Below, one piece after another: positions 15,392-23,494 of a stretch of 64,000 bases of DNA (positions are counted from its first letter, which is position 1; every line of letters begins with the position of its first letter). The notes beneath the pieces were generated by a model. That model was not told the DNA's origin, did no database searches, and saw only the letters and a list, made by a program, of their open reading frames with translations. Source of the stretch: Hominenteromicrobium sp900549945. Lineage in GTDB: Bacteria; Bacillota; Clostridia; Oscillospirales; Acutalibacteraceae. The stretch is from positions 16,573 through 80,572 of the forward strand of contig CABRNK010000011.1 of assembly GCA_902472305.1 (NCBI GenBank). The letters run 5' to 3'. Position numbers and translations under genes: made by a program.

Positions 15392-16867
15392 TTACAGAAT
15401 GATGCAGAGCAGGCCGTTGCAGCCGTCGTTGATGATGCGTTCGATCGTCTCGCGCACCTTGCCGCGGGCGTCCTCCGGCATGCGGTAGAGCTTGTTGTGC
15501 ATGCCCTCGTTGACGAGCTCGTGCAGTGATTTGCCGAAGATGTTCGATTCCCAGATCTGCGCGGGATTCTCCTCGAACTCCTTTAAGAGGTACAGCACGA
15601 GATCCTCGGACTGCTGCTCCGACCCGACGATCGGCGTGACCTCTGTCTTGATGCAGGTGCGCATCATGTGAATCGAGGGCGCGGCGGCCTTCAGGCGGAT
15701 GCCGTATTTGCCGTTCTGCTTGATGATCTCCGGCTCCTCGAGGGAGAGCTCCTCCATCTCGGGCATCACGATGCCGTATCCGGTCTCCATCACGTCGTCG
15801 TAGGCGCTTTGCAGCTTCGAGAATTTCTTCTTGATCTCGTTCATCTCGATCAGGTGCTGAAGCAGCGCCGTTTCATCCTCCACCTCGATTCCGGTCCGCT
15901 CACCGAGAATCTTGAAGAAAAGCGCCTGCTTCGGGTTCAGCTCCACAACGCAGGAGCCGCTGCCGAGGTTCAGCCTTGAGACGCGCACCGATTTGAGGTC
16001 CGGGCAGGCGGCAAGGCTCGCGGTGACCTCCTCCACCTGCGACACGCGCTGGATCGCGCAGGAGGCCTTGAGGCTGTCGAGAATCTCCTTTTTGAGCCAG
16101 TGTTCGTCGTCGAGATCGATGATCCAGCCCGGGATGTCGAGCCGGATCTCGCGGATCGGGAACTGGTAGAGGAGCTTTGCAAGGATCTCGCGTATATCCG
16201 CCTCGGTGATGTCAACGCAGTTGACCGGCAGCACCGGCACGCCGTACTGCGCGGAGCGCTCGGCCGCGAGGCGGCGCGCCTCGTCCGTATTCGGGTAGAC
16301 GCAGTTCAAAAGCACGATGTACGGGCGATTCGTCGCCTTGAGCTCGCTGATGACGCGCTCCTCGGCCTCCTCGTATTCCTCGCGCGGGATTTCGCTGATG
16401 CTGCCGTCCGTTGTGATGACAAGGCCGATCGTCGAATGCTCGGTGATAACCTTCTGCGTGCCGATTTCCGCCGCCATGTTGAACGGGATCGGCTCGTCGT
16501 ACCACGGCGTGCGCACCATGCGCGGCTGGTCCTCCTCGATATAGCCGAGCGCGCTCGGCACGATGTAGCCGACGCAGTCGATCATGCGGACGCTGAATTC
16601 CGCCGTGTCGTCCATCTTGACCGTGACCGCCTGCTCGGGAATGAATTTCGGCTCGGTCGTCATGATCGTGCGGCCCGAGGCGGACTGCGGCAGCTCGTCG
16701 ACCGCTCGGTCGCGCGCCGCCTCGTCCCCGATGTTCGGAATCACGATCGTGTCCATAAATTTCTTGATGAATGTGGATTTGCCGCTGCGCACAGGGCCGA
16801 CAACACCGATGTAAATTTCGCCGTTTGTGCGCGCCTGCATATCCCTGTATACGTTAAAACCTTCCAT
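15392..16867 (-). CDS. spoIVA: Stage IV sporulation protein A (coat morphogenetic ATPase)
   Basis: SpoIVA (491 aa; the Bacillus protein is 492) polymerises around the forespore with ATP hydrolysis to form the base layer of the spore coat. The sequence shows the N-terminal P-loop GVVGPVRSGKSTFIKKFMDT, the switch region EFSVRMIDCVGYIVPSAL, and the conserved C-terminus ending NDGCNGLLCIIL that in Bacillus touches SpoVM. It lies 42 bases after the SPOCS-LysM gene and near spoVM, so a spore-coat cluster is visible. The ATG is preceded by AAGGAAAGGG. Confidence 0.97.
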   Translation of the reverse strand: MEGFNVYRDMQARTNGEIYIGVVGPVRSGKSTFIKKFMDTIVIPNIGDEAARDRAVDELPQSASGRTIMTTEPKFIPEQAVTVKMDDTAEFSVRMIDCVGYIVPSALGYIEEDQPRMVRTPWYDEPIPFNMAAEIGTQKVITEHSTIGLVITTDGSISEIPREEYEEAEERVISELKATNRPYIVLLNCVYPNTDEARRLAAERSAQYGVPVLPVNCVDITEADIREILAKLLYQFPIREIRLDIPGWIIDLDDEHWLKKEILDSLKASCAIQRVSQVEEVTASLAACPDLKSVRVSRLNLGSGSCVVELNPKQALFFKILGERTGIEVEDETALLQHLIEMNEIKKKFSKLQSAYDDVMETGYGIVMPEMEELSLEEPEIIKQNGKYGIRLKAAAPSIHMMRTCIKTEVTPIVGSEQQSEDLVLYLLKEFEENPAQIWESNIFGKSLHELVNEGMHNKLYRMPEDARGKVRETIERIINDGCNGLLCIIL

Positions 16868-16909
16868 ACTGCGTGCATCCCTTTCCTTTCTGCCTGTTTT
16901 TTCTGCGCG

Positions 16910-18433
16910 TTATTTCCGGCATATAATCATCGGCCGGTCCTCGCTGAGCGTATCCGCCGTGCAGTCGTTGTGCGCCTGAATCGCCGAAACGCGTGCCTGA
17001 TAGCGCTTTGCGATGTCCCAGATCCGCTCGCCGGCGGCCGCATAGTACACCGCGGCGCAGCAAGCGTCGCAGGCGGCCGTCTCGTCGAGTTCGGCGGATT
17101 CCACCGCGCGCACTGCGTACACGCTGCGCACCTGTTCCAAGACGGAGAGCTCCGCCGTGCATTCAAGCGCGCCGGCATCCGTGATCGTGAAGTGCACGGC
17201 GGTGATCTCGCCTGCGGCGCTTAGCTTGCCCTCTCCCGGCCATTCGCGGCTGTCGGTAAAATCGAGCATCCGCTCGAGGAACGCCACGCGCTTTTCCTTC
17301 GTCTGGTAGAGTACGCAGACGCTGAACTTACCGCGCACGGCCGCGCTTTCCTTTTCGGTGAAGGCGGAAAGCGAAAGCCCGTCGCACCAGAGGTCAATGA
17401 CGCGCTCGAGATCGCCGTCCGGAATGGCGATTGTCTCGCTCACCTTGATCTGCCGCGCCGGAAGCTGCTCGCAGCGCTCCAGCGAGGCGCTCTTATACTT
17501 TGCGTCCAGCACGCCGCGGATCGAAAACGCGTCGCTCACGGCGCAGACCGTGCAGGGCCTCGTGAGCTTCACACAGAACGTCGGCTTCAGGTAGAGATTC
17601 AGGATCGTGTACTCGCCGACGCTGTCCTCCCGCGGCTGAATCGTGCATTCGCCGCCCGGGCAGCAGACCGAAACCGTGCAGGCCTCGTCGGCGCCGGCAC
17701 ATTCCACCGTCTGCGTAAACGGCAGCTCGCAAGCCATGCGCTCGGGCAGCGCCGCATCGGAAAACGGGCGGTACAAAACCTCGACGCACGCGCGGCCCGC
17801 AACCGTCACCGCGCCCTGCGCGGCCTGTACGCTGTCGATCTGATACCGCACGCAGCGCCGCAGAACCGTTTCGATCGGCGGTTTGCCGTTTTGCAGCTCG
17901 ATGTTCTCCTCCAGAATGAACGTGTGCGTGCAGCAGCCGACGGCTCTGGAGGCCGCATATGTATCACAGCGCGTTTCTACGAGGTCGCTCTCGATGCGCT
18001 CGGCGAGCTCCGTCCTGCGCACGGCCGTCACGGAAATCGAAAAGCCGAGCGTGATGTGCATATCGACGCGCCGGGCGTTCATCGCACGGCAGGTCATGTG
18101 CTGCACATACGGGTGGACCGCCGCCGCGGCTCCCTCCGTGCTGCCGTTCAGCCGCACGTTAAAGGAAAACTCCTTCTTCGTATCGAAGCCGCGCACGCAC
18201 TCACCCTTCGCGTCGAGATACAGCACGCGGATGTCCGCCGTGCCGTCCACCGATAAGCTGTCCCCGATCACGGCAGCGGAAACGACCTCCGGCGTAACGA
18301 TGCACTTGAGGATCTTCTGAATATCCGCGCAGTAATCCGGCAGGTTGTATTCCGTATCGACGGGGCACTCGTGGGTGGACTCCATAATCTGTTCAAAGCC
18401 TTCATAGAGCTGATTGCCTGTTGTGAGTCGCAT
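16910..18433 (-). CDS. SPOCS (DUF3794) and LysM domain spore protein
   Basis: A 507-aa protein with an N-terminal SPOCS/DUF3794 region (ECPVDTEYNLPDYCADIQKI, then LKCIVTPEVVSAAVIGDSLS), further repeats of the same fold in the middle, and a C-terminal LysM domain of about 45 residues (YYAAAGERIWDIAKRYQARV). LysM binds peptidoglycan, so this protein probably tethers coat or cortex layers, like SafA or SpoVID in Bacillus (a functional analogy, not close homology). It has a candidate sigma-E promoter and is directly upstream of spoIVA. The ATG follows AAAGGATGAG. Confidence 0.88.
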   Translation of the reverse strand: MRLTTGNQLYEGFEQIMESTHECPVDTEYNLPDYCADIQKILKCIVTPEVVSAAVIGDSLSVDGTADIRVLYLDAKGECVRGFDTKKEFSFNVRLNGSTEGAAAAVHPYVQHMTCRAMNARRVDMHITLGFSISVTAVRRTELAERIESDLVETRCDTYAASRAVGCCTHTFILEENIELQNGKPPIETVLRRCVRYQIDSVQAAQGAVTVAGRACVEVLYRPFSDAALPERMACELPFTQTVECAGADEACTVSVCCPGGECTIQPREDSVGEYTILNLYLKPTFCVKLTRPCTVCAVSDAFSIRGVLDAKYKSASLERCEQLPARQIKVSETIAIPDGDLERVIDLWCDGLSLSAFTEKESAAVRGKFSVCVLYQTKEKRVAFLERMLDFTDSREWPGEGKLSAAGEITAVHFTITDAGALECTAELSVLEQVRSVYAVRAVESAELDETAACDACCAAVYYAAAGERIWDIAKRYQARVSAIQAHNDCTADTLSEDRPMIICRK

Positions 18434-18474
18434 AAATTCTTCTCATCCTTTCACTGCCCTTTGATTTCTGCTTC

Positions 18475-18504
18475 ATTACTATGAGCGGCAGTGGGACAAT
18501 ATGC
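18475..18504 (-). promoter_or_regulatory. Candidate sigma-E (mother-cell) promoter
   Basis: On the minus strand GCATATT, a 14-base spacer and CATAGTAAT fit the sigma-E pattern (KMATATT-N14-CATACAMT, two mismatches in the -10). It lies 42 bases before the SPOCS-LysM ATG, and would drive that gene and spoIVA in the mother cell. Confidence 0.55.
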
Positions 18505-18510
18505 ACGCAT

Positions 18511-18545
18511 AAAAAAAGAGAGCCGGAGGGCGTTCCCCCGGCTCC
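18511..18545 (-). terminator. spoVM terminator
   Basis: On the minus strand GAGCCGGGGG pairs with CCCTCCGGCTC (one bulge) and is followed by seven T. It starts 12 bases after the spoVM stop. Confidence 0.85.
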
Positions 18546-18556
18546 CGCCGATCGCT

Positions 18557-18646
18557 TCAGGGCTCCTTCGGCAGCTTTTTGATTCCGAACATGTGGCGCA
18601 GCACAAACCCCATAAACCCTTTTCCGTTAAGTACAACAACCTTCAT
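18557..18646 (-). CDS. spoVM: Stage V sporulation protein M (29 codons)
   Basis: This short gene encodes MKVVVLNGKGFMGFVLRHMF followed by GIKKLPKEP. SpoVM is a 26-aa amphipathic helix that sits on the convex forespore membrane and recruits SpoIVA. In ungapped register with the Bacillus peptide, Met1, Lys2, Phe11, Gly13, Arg17, Met19 and Gly21 are identical. Context agrees: in Bacillus spoVM follows the prkC-rsgA-thiN genes, as here, and spoIVA lies close by. Pro9, needed for curvature sensing in Bacillus, is Lys here. An AAAGGCGAG site precedes the ATG and a strong terminator follows. It is too short for routine gene callers. Confidence 0.85.
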   Translation of the reverse strand: MKVVVLNGKGFMGFVLRHMFGIKKLPKEP

Positions 18647-18778
18647 ACTCTGGTCACTCGCCTTTCTTTCGGGCGCGCATTTTCATCCCTGCACCGCAGG
18701 GCGCCGGCCCGCCCGAAGCCGGCAGCAAGCGGGGCCCGGCCAAGGCCGGCCTTTCTCCCCCGCGCGCATTTTCCGCAT

Positions 18779-18955
18779 TCAGCAGCGGATGATCATGATG
18801 CCGAGCGCCACCATGATGACCGCGGCGACAAACAGCGTGAACCCCGAGGGGCTGATGCTCGCGAGGATCATGCCGAGCCCGAAGGCCGCGGCGCACACGG
18901 CGCGCTGGCGGCGGTCTGAGAGACAGCCGTGCATGCAGAACTTCGGTTTACGCAA
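18779..18955 (-). CDS. Small membrane protein of unknown function
   Basis: A 58-aa protein with a basic, Cys-containing head (MRKPKFCMHGCLSDRRQRAV) and a hydrophobic part forming one long or two short helices (CAAAFGLGMILASISPSG, then FTLFVAAVIMVALGIMI). I do not recognise the family. I prefer a TTG at 18955 because GGAGG lies 8 bases before it; a GTG at 18964 overlaps that site. It lies between the thiN terminator and spoVM, so it may belong with the sporulation genes. Confidence 0.6.
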   Translation of the reverse strand: MRKPKFCMHGCLSDRRQRAVCAAAFGLGMILASISPSGFTLFVAAVIMVALGIMIIRC

Positions 18956-19040
18956 AACCGGCACCTCCGTTTCCCGGAAACTCGCCCCGAAGGGTTATTC
19001 CAGTATATACGGAAGTGCCGGAAAGTGTTACCGGGCGGCG

Positions 19041-19097
19041 AAAAACAGGCGGCACAGGCGCGGCGCACGAGATCGTGCCGCCATGCCTGTGCCGCCT
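19041..19097 (-). terminator. Terminator of the yicC-thiN operon
   Basis: A 13-bp outer stem (AGGCGGCACAGGC at 19047-19059 with its partner at 19085-19097) and an inner GC-rich stem are followed on the minus strand by TTTTT. It ends the long operon 20 bases after thiN. Confidence 0.85.
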
Positions 19098-19116
19098 GCA
19101 AATACACCGCTTTCGC

Positions 19117-19743
19117 TCACGCCTTTTTCGGCGTGTAGAGCACGACGATCGCGCAGCCGATGTTGACGCGGATCTCCGCGCGGTCCGCAACAATGCTGTT
19201 GCTCGCGCCGAGCGTGGAGCCCGCCATCAGATTTTTCTGGTAGAGCGGGTACTCAAGCCCGTCATACGTCACGTTGCAGGAGGAGCCGTCAAACGGAAAG
19301 ACCGAAACGGTCGCGCCCCGAAGCTCCGTGAACACGACGCGGCCGCCGCGCAGCACGAAAATCTTTGTGTCGTCCGTGCAGAGCACGCCGCTGTCGCCGT
19401 GGTTCGCAATGGCCAGCAGCACGTTGAGGTTCCCTACCGAATGGTCGAAGCGGTCGCCGCCAAGGCAGCCGGTCAGCACGAACGAGGTCATGCCGAGCTT
19501 CTGCCCGACCAGCACCGCGCCCATCGTGTCCGTCACATCCTTGTGCACCGGCAGCGTTACCGTGCGCACCTCCTTCGGCGGGCGCTGCTTTGCCGAATCG
19601 AAATCGCCGATGACGAGGTCTGGGCGGATGCCGAACCGCACCGCGTTGTCATAGCCGCCGTCCGCGCAGATCACAAAATGCTCCGCGGGGTCAAATTCCT
19701 TAAAAACTGCATCCGATTCCATCGGCACCGCGCCGATGATCAT
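19117..19743 (-). CDS. thiN: Thiamine diphosphokinase
   Basis: A 208-aa enzyme that transfers pyrophosphate from ATP to thiamine to make thiamine diphosphate. Recognisable are VICADGGYDNAVRFGIRPDL followed by VIGDFDS (active-site DGG and GDFDS), DVTDTMGAVLVGQKLG (the conserved D-x-T-D), LTGCLGGDRFDHSVGNLNVL, and the C-terminal beta domain ending in SNSIV. The start at 19743 makes the ATGA overlap with rsgA typical of coupled genes; the longer frame upstream is rsgA in another frame. It is the last gene of the operon. Confidence 0.92.
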   Translation of the reverse strand: MIIGAVPMESDAVFKEFDPAEHFVICADGGYDNAVRFGIRPDLVIGDFDSAKQRPPKEVRTVTLPVHKDVTDTMGAVLVGQKLGMTSFVLTGCLGGDRFDHSVGNLNVLLAIANHGDSGVLCTDDTKIFVLRGGRVVFTELRGATVSVFPFDGSSCNVTYDGLEYPLYQKNLMAGSTLGASNSIVADRAEIRVNIGCAIVVLYTPKKA

Positions 19744-20642
19744 ACATTTTTTGTCTTTGATAGCTGCCACTCCCTTATATCCTTCACTTCGTTGTACATC
19801 GCGATATAGCTTTCCATGCGCGAGCGCGGGATCTCCCCCGCTTCCACCGCCGCGAGCACCGCGCACCCCTTCTCGCAGGTGTGCGAGCACGAGGTGAATT
19901 TGCACGCGCCGAGATACGGCTCAAATTCGCGGAAGCCTTCGGGCAGCTCCTCCTTGCGGAAAAGCTCGTACCGCTCGATGTCCATGGTGGAAAAGCCCGG
20001 CGTATCGGCGACAAAGCCGCCCTCCACCGGATAAAGCTCCACGTGGCGCGTCGTGTGCCGCCCGCGCCCGAGCTTGCGGCTGATCTCCCCGGTTTCGAGC
20101 ACGAGCTGCGGCATCAGGCGGTTCAGAAGCGTGGATTTTCCTACGCCCGAATTCCCCGTGAAGGCCGAAACGCAGCCGTTCAGTTCGCCGCGCAGCGCCT
20201 CGACGCCCGCGCCGTCCGACGCGGAGACAAAGTACGTGCGCAGGCCGATACCGCCGTAGATCTCCCGCAGGGCGGAGGCGTCGTCGAGGTCGGTCTTTGT
20301 GAAAACCAGCACCGGCTCGATGCCCTTGAGCTCCGCCGCCGCGATCGTCTTGTCGATGATCAGCGTGCTCGGCTGTGGATCGCTGACCGAGGAGACGACG
20401 AAGAGCTTATCGAGATTCGCGAGCGGCGGACGCACGAGAAAGTTCCGCCGCGGCAGAATTTCCGAAAGGCAGCCCTCGCCGGTTTCATCCGGCGTGAAGC
20501 GCACGCGGTCGCCAGCATACGGCGAGATGCGCGCCTTGCGGAACTTGCCGCGCGCCCGGCAGGCGTGCACCGTCTCGCCGTCGAACACATAGTAGAAGCC
20601 GCCGATGCCCTTGAGCACCAGCCCTGTCTGTTCAGCCTGCAT
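19740..20642 (-). CDS. rsgA: Ribosome small-subunit-dependent GTPase A
   Basis: A 300-aa circularly permuted GTPase that helps the 30S subunit mature. The N-terminal OB fold (residues ~1-70) is followed by GTPase motifs in permuted order: TKTD (G4), GNSGVGKSTLLNRL (G1), DTPGFSTMD (G3). The C-terminal zinc motif is CKFTSCSHTCEKGC. It lies 9 bases after prkC and overlaps thiN by 4, the same gene order as in Bacillus. Confidence 0.95.
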   Translation of the reverse strand: MQAEQTGLVLKGIGGFYYVFDGETVHACRARGKFRKARISPYAGDRVRFTPDETGEGCLSEILPRRNFLVRPPLANLDKLFVVSSVSDPQPSTLIIDKTIAAAELKGIEPVLVFTKTDLDDASALREIYGGIGLRTYFVSASDGAGVEALRGELNGCVSAFTGNSGVGKSTLLNRLMPQLVLETGEISRKLGRGRHTTRHVELYPVEGGFVADTPGFSTMDIERYELFRKEELPEGFREFEPYLGACKFTSCSHTCEKGCAVLAAVEAGEIPRSRMESYIAMYNEVKDIREWQLSKTKNV

Positions 20643-20651
20643 GGGCCGCCC

Positions 20652-22712
20652 TCAGTGCGTCGTGACCGGGCCGGCCGGTGCGTCGCCCGCATCGTTCGAG
20701 GGCGCCGCAGTCGGCTCCGGCGCAGGCGTTTCGGTCGGTTCCGGCGTCGGGGTCGCATAGGCGACCTGCGAGTGCACGTCGACGCTCTCCGTCTCGTAGT
20801 TGATCTCCGCCGTGATGTAATCCTGCCCGTTGAGGCGGATCGTCAGGCTAGAGCGTCCCGTGCCGGTGAATTCCGCGCCTGTGTAGGCAGACACCGAGGG
20901 GTTTACCACGCGGGAGTCAAACAGCTCGCCGTCCACATAGATGCTCATCTCGAGATCCTCGGAAACGCCGCTCGGCAGCGGGATGTCGTAGTGCACGGTT
21001 TTTTCAGCCCCCTTGCCGGAGCTGACGATGAGATCGACTGCGGAGCCCTTCGGCACCTTCTTGCCGCCCTCCGGGCTGGTCGAAAGCACCGTGCCCTCCT
21101 CCTTGTCGCTCTCGTCGTCGTAGGTGATCGAGCCGCGCACGAGGCCGTTCGCCTCGAGGTCGCTCTCCGCCGTCGAGAGCGGTGAGCCGGTAACGTTCGG
21201 CACCGAGACCTGCTCCGTAGACGGGCCGGAGCTGACGAAAATCGTGATCGCCGTGCCGGAGGTAACTGTGGCGCCGGCCGCCGGCTCCGTGCGCACGACA
21301 TAGCCCACAGCCGTTTCCTCATCGGCCACAGCCTGAATCTTCGGCTTCAGGCCGAGAGCCTCAAGTTTATCATAGGCTTCCTGCTGCTTGTCGCCCGATA
21401 CATCCTCGACGACGATCTCCTCGAGCGTGCCGCCGTTGACGGTGAGCGAAACCGTCTTGCCCTTCTTCACGGCCATGCCGGCCTGCGGCGTCTGCTGCAG
21501 CACCTCACCCGCCGCCTTGCTCGGCACATTGCCCTCGACGATTTCAAATTCAAAGTCCGCGTATTCGGGGTTATCCTTGATCTCCGTCTCGTAGATCATC
21601 CCCTTAAAGTCCGGCAGAATCACCTCGTCGGACTCCGTCTGCGTGCTGTTCTTGAAAAAATTCCAAAGGAAGATGCCGCCGACCACGAGGCCGACCACGA
21701 CGACCGCCGCCACAATGCCGGTGACGATCATCGAGGCCTTCGCGCCGTTCCTTGAACGGACGTATTCCTCCTCGTACTCGTAGTTGTCGTTGTAATCCTG
21801 CTGGCCGCCGCGGACACTGTCGTAAATATCCGTACCGCGCGCATAGGCGTGGTCCATCTGGTCGCCATAGTTGAAAACCATCTCCGGGTCGCGGCGGAAG
21901 CGCTCGACATCCTCGAGCATATCGGCCGCCGAGGGAAAGCGCTGCGCGGGGTTCTTTTCCATCGCGTGCATCGTGATCTCTTCAAGCCCCTTCGGGATCG
22001 CCGGGTTGATGCGCGTCGGCGGTGTAGGCTCCGCCTGCATCTGCATGATCGCGACGGAAACGGCGTTGTCCGCGACAAACGGAAGCTGGCCCGTCAGCAT
22101 TTCATACAGCATGACACCGACGGAATAAATATCCGCCTTGTCGTTGATGTGGCCTCCCCGCGCCTGCTCCGGCGCGATATAATGCACCGAGCCGATCGCT
22201 TTGTCGGTCATCGTCTGCGTTTCGGCCTGCGTGAAGCGCGCGATGCCGAAATCCATCACCTTGATGCTGCCGTCCTCGAGCACCATGATATTCTGGGGCT
22301 TGATGTCGCGGTGGATGATGCCGCGCTCGTGCGCGTGCTGCAAAGCCTGTAAAATCTGCACCGTGAAGTACAGCGCCTCGCGCCACTTGAGCTCGCCCTG
22401 CTGCTCGATGTACTGCTTGAGCGTGATGCCGTCCACATACTCCATCACGATGTACTGGATGCGGTCGCCGAAGCTGACGTCGTACACCTTGACGATGCTC
22501 GGGTGCGAGAGCACCGCAATCGCCTTCGATTCGTTTCTGAAGCGGCGCAGGAAATCGCTGTTGTCCGAAAGCTCCTCCTTCAGAATCTTGATCGCGACCC
22601 AGCGGTTTTCGATGCGGTCGTAGGCGCGGTAGACATAGGCCATGCCGCCCTGGCCGAGCAGCTCGTGGATCTCATAGCGGCCGTCCAGTCGTTTTCCGAT
22701 GTATTTATCCAT
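20652..22712 (-). CDS. prkC: PASTA-domain Ser/Thr protein kinase
   Basis: A 686-aa membrane kinase that senses cell-wall fragments and phosphorylates many targets. The kinase domain (residues ~10-275) has GQGGMAYVYRAYD, VAIKILKEE, the catalytic HRDIKPQN, DFGIAR and an activation loop with several Thr (TQTMTDKAIGS). A linker, one membrane helix (SMIVTGIVAAVVVVGLVVGG) and three extracellular PASTA repeats follow (starting near VILPDFKG, EIVVEDVSG and VSVPNVTG), then a Pro/Thr-rich tail. The start at 22712 (MDKYIGKRLDGRYEI) follows AAGGTGA; an ATG nine codons earlier lacks a ribosome site. It is paired with its phosphatase upstream. Confidence 0.95.
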   Translation of the reverse strand: MDKYIGKRLDGRYEIHELLGQGGMAYVYRAYDRIENRWVAIKILKEELSDNSDFLRRFRNESKAIAVLSHPSIVKVYDVSFGDRIQYIVMEYVDGITLKQYIEQQGELKWREALYFTVQILQALQHAHERGIIHRDIKPQNIMVLEDGSIKVMDFGIARFTQAETQTMTDKAIGSVHYIAPEQARGGHINDKADIYSVGVMLYEMLTGQLPFVADNAVSVAIMQMQAEPTPPTRINPAIPKGLEEITMHAMEKNPAQRFPSAADMLEDVERFRRDPEMVFNYGDQMDHAYARGTDIYDSVRGGQQDYNDNYEYEEEYVRSRNGAKASMIVTGIVAAVVVVGLVVGGIFLWNFFKNSTQTESDEVILPDFKGMIYETEIKDNPEYADFEFEIVEGNVPSKAAGEVLQQTPQAGMAVKKGKTVSLTVNGGTLEEIVVEDVSGDKQQEAYDKLEALGLKPKIQAVADEETAVGYVVRTEPAAGATVTSGTAITIFVSSGPSTEQVSVPNVTGSPLSTAESDLEANGLVRGSITYDDESDKEEGTVLSTSPEGGKKVPKGSAVDLIVSSGKGAEKTVHYDIPLPSGVSEDLEMSIYVDGELFDSRVVNPSVSAYTGAEFTGTGRSSLTIRLNGQDYITAEINYETESVDVHSQVAYATPTPEPTETPAPEPTAAPSNDAGDAPAGPVTTH

Positions 22713-22762
22713 ATTGATCACCTTACCCTTGCTGTGCAAAGGCCACTCCTTTCTCCTTCATC

Positions 22763-23494
22763 TCAGCGGTTTTCGATGACGGCAACCGTGATGTTGTCGC
22801 TTCCGCCCTTGCTGTTCGCATACTGGACTAGCTCCTCCGCGAGCTGCTCGCCCGCGTAATTGCTGATGAAAAACAGCAGCGTGTCGCGCTCGAGGTAGTT
22901 GCTCAGGCCGTCCGTGCAGGACACGGCGACGTCGCCCGGCTCAAACACAAAGCAGCCGTAGTCGCACTCGAGCTCGGGGTGAACGCCCACGACGCGTGTG
23001 ATCAGGTTGCGCTGCGGGTGAACGCGCGCCTCGTCCTCGGTGATCGCGCCGCTCTCCACAAGCTGCTGCACGTAGGAATGGTCTGTCGTGACCTGCTTGA
23101 TGCCGAGCGCCGTTTTCAGGTAGCAGCGGCTGTCGCCCGCGTGGGCGATATGCAGCACGCCGTTTGAGGCGACCGCAACGACCGCCGTCGTGCCCATGCC
23201 GCAGAGCTCCGGCTCTGCCTCGGCGCGGCGGATGACCGCATCGTTCGCGCCCTGCACGGCCGAAAGCATCATTTCACGCATCGCATCCTCCTCCATGCCG
23301 GGGGTATATGCGGCCTTCAGATGCTCGACGATCGCCGCGCTCGCGATACCGCTCGCGACATTGCCGCCGTTCACGCCGCCCATGCCGTCGCAGACAACAC
23401 TCCACGCGCTGCCGTCTTCAAACGTACCACAGCAGGCGACATCCTGATTCGTGCTGCGCATCTGGCCGATGTCGGTTTTGCACACAGCGTACAT
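22763..23494 (-). CDS. prpC: PP2C-type phosphatase (Stp/PrpC)
   Basis: A 243-aa metal-dependent Ser/Thr phosphatase that reverses PrkC phosphorylation. Metal-binding motifs are visible: DGMGGVNGGNVASG near residue 37, HAGDSRCYL, and SCTDGLSNYLE near 190. It begins directly after the rlmN stop with no gap, and prkC follows after 50 bases. This pairing is conserved across Firmicutes. Confidence 0.94.
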   Translation of the reverse strand: MYAVCKTDIGQMRSTNQDVACCGTFEDGSAWSVVCDGMGGVNGGNVASGIASAAIVEHLKAAYTPGMEEDAMREMMLSAVQGANDAVIRRAEAEPELCGMGTTAVVAVASNGVLHIAHAGDSRCYLKTALGIKQVTTDHSYVQQLVESGAITEDEARVHPQRNLITRVVGVHPELECDYGCFVFEPGDVAVSCTDGLSNYLERDTLLFFISNYAGEQLAEELVQYANSKGGSDNITVAVIENR

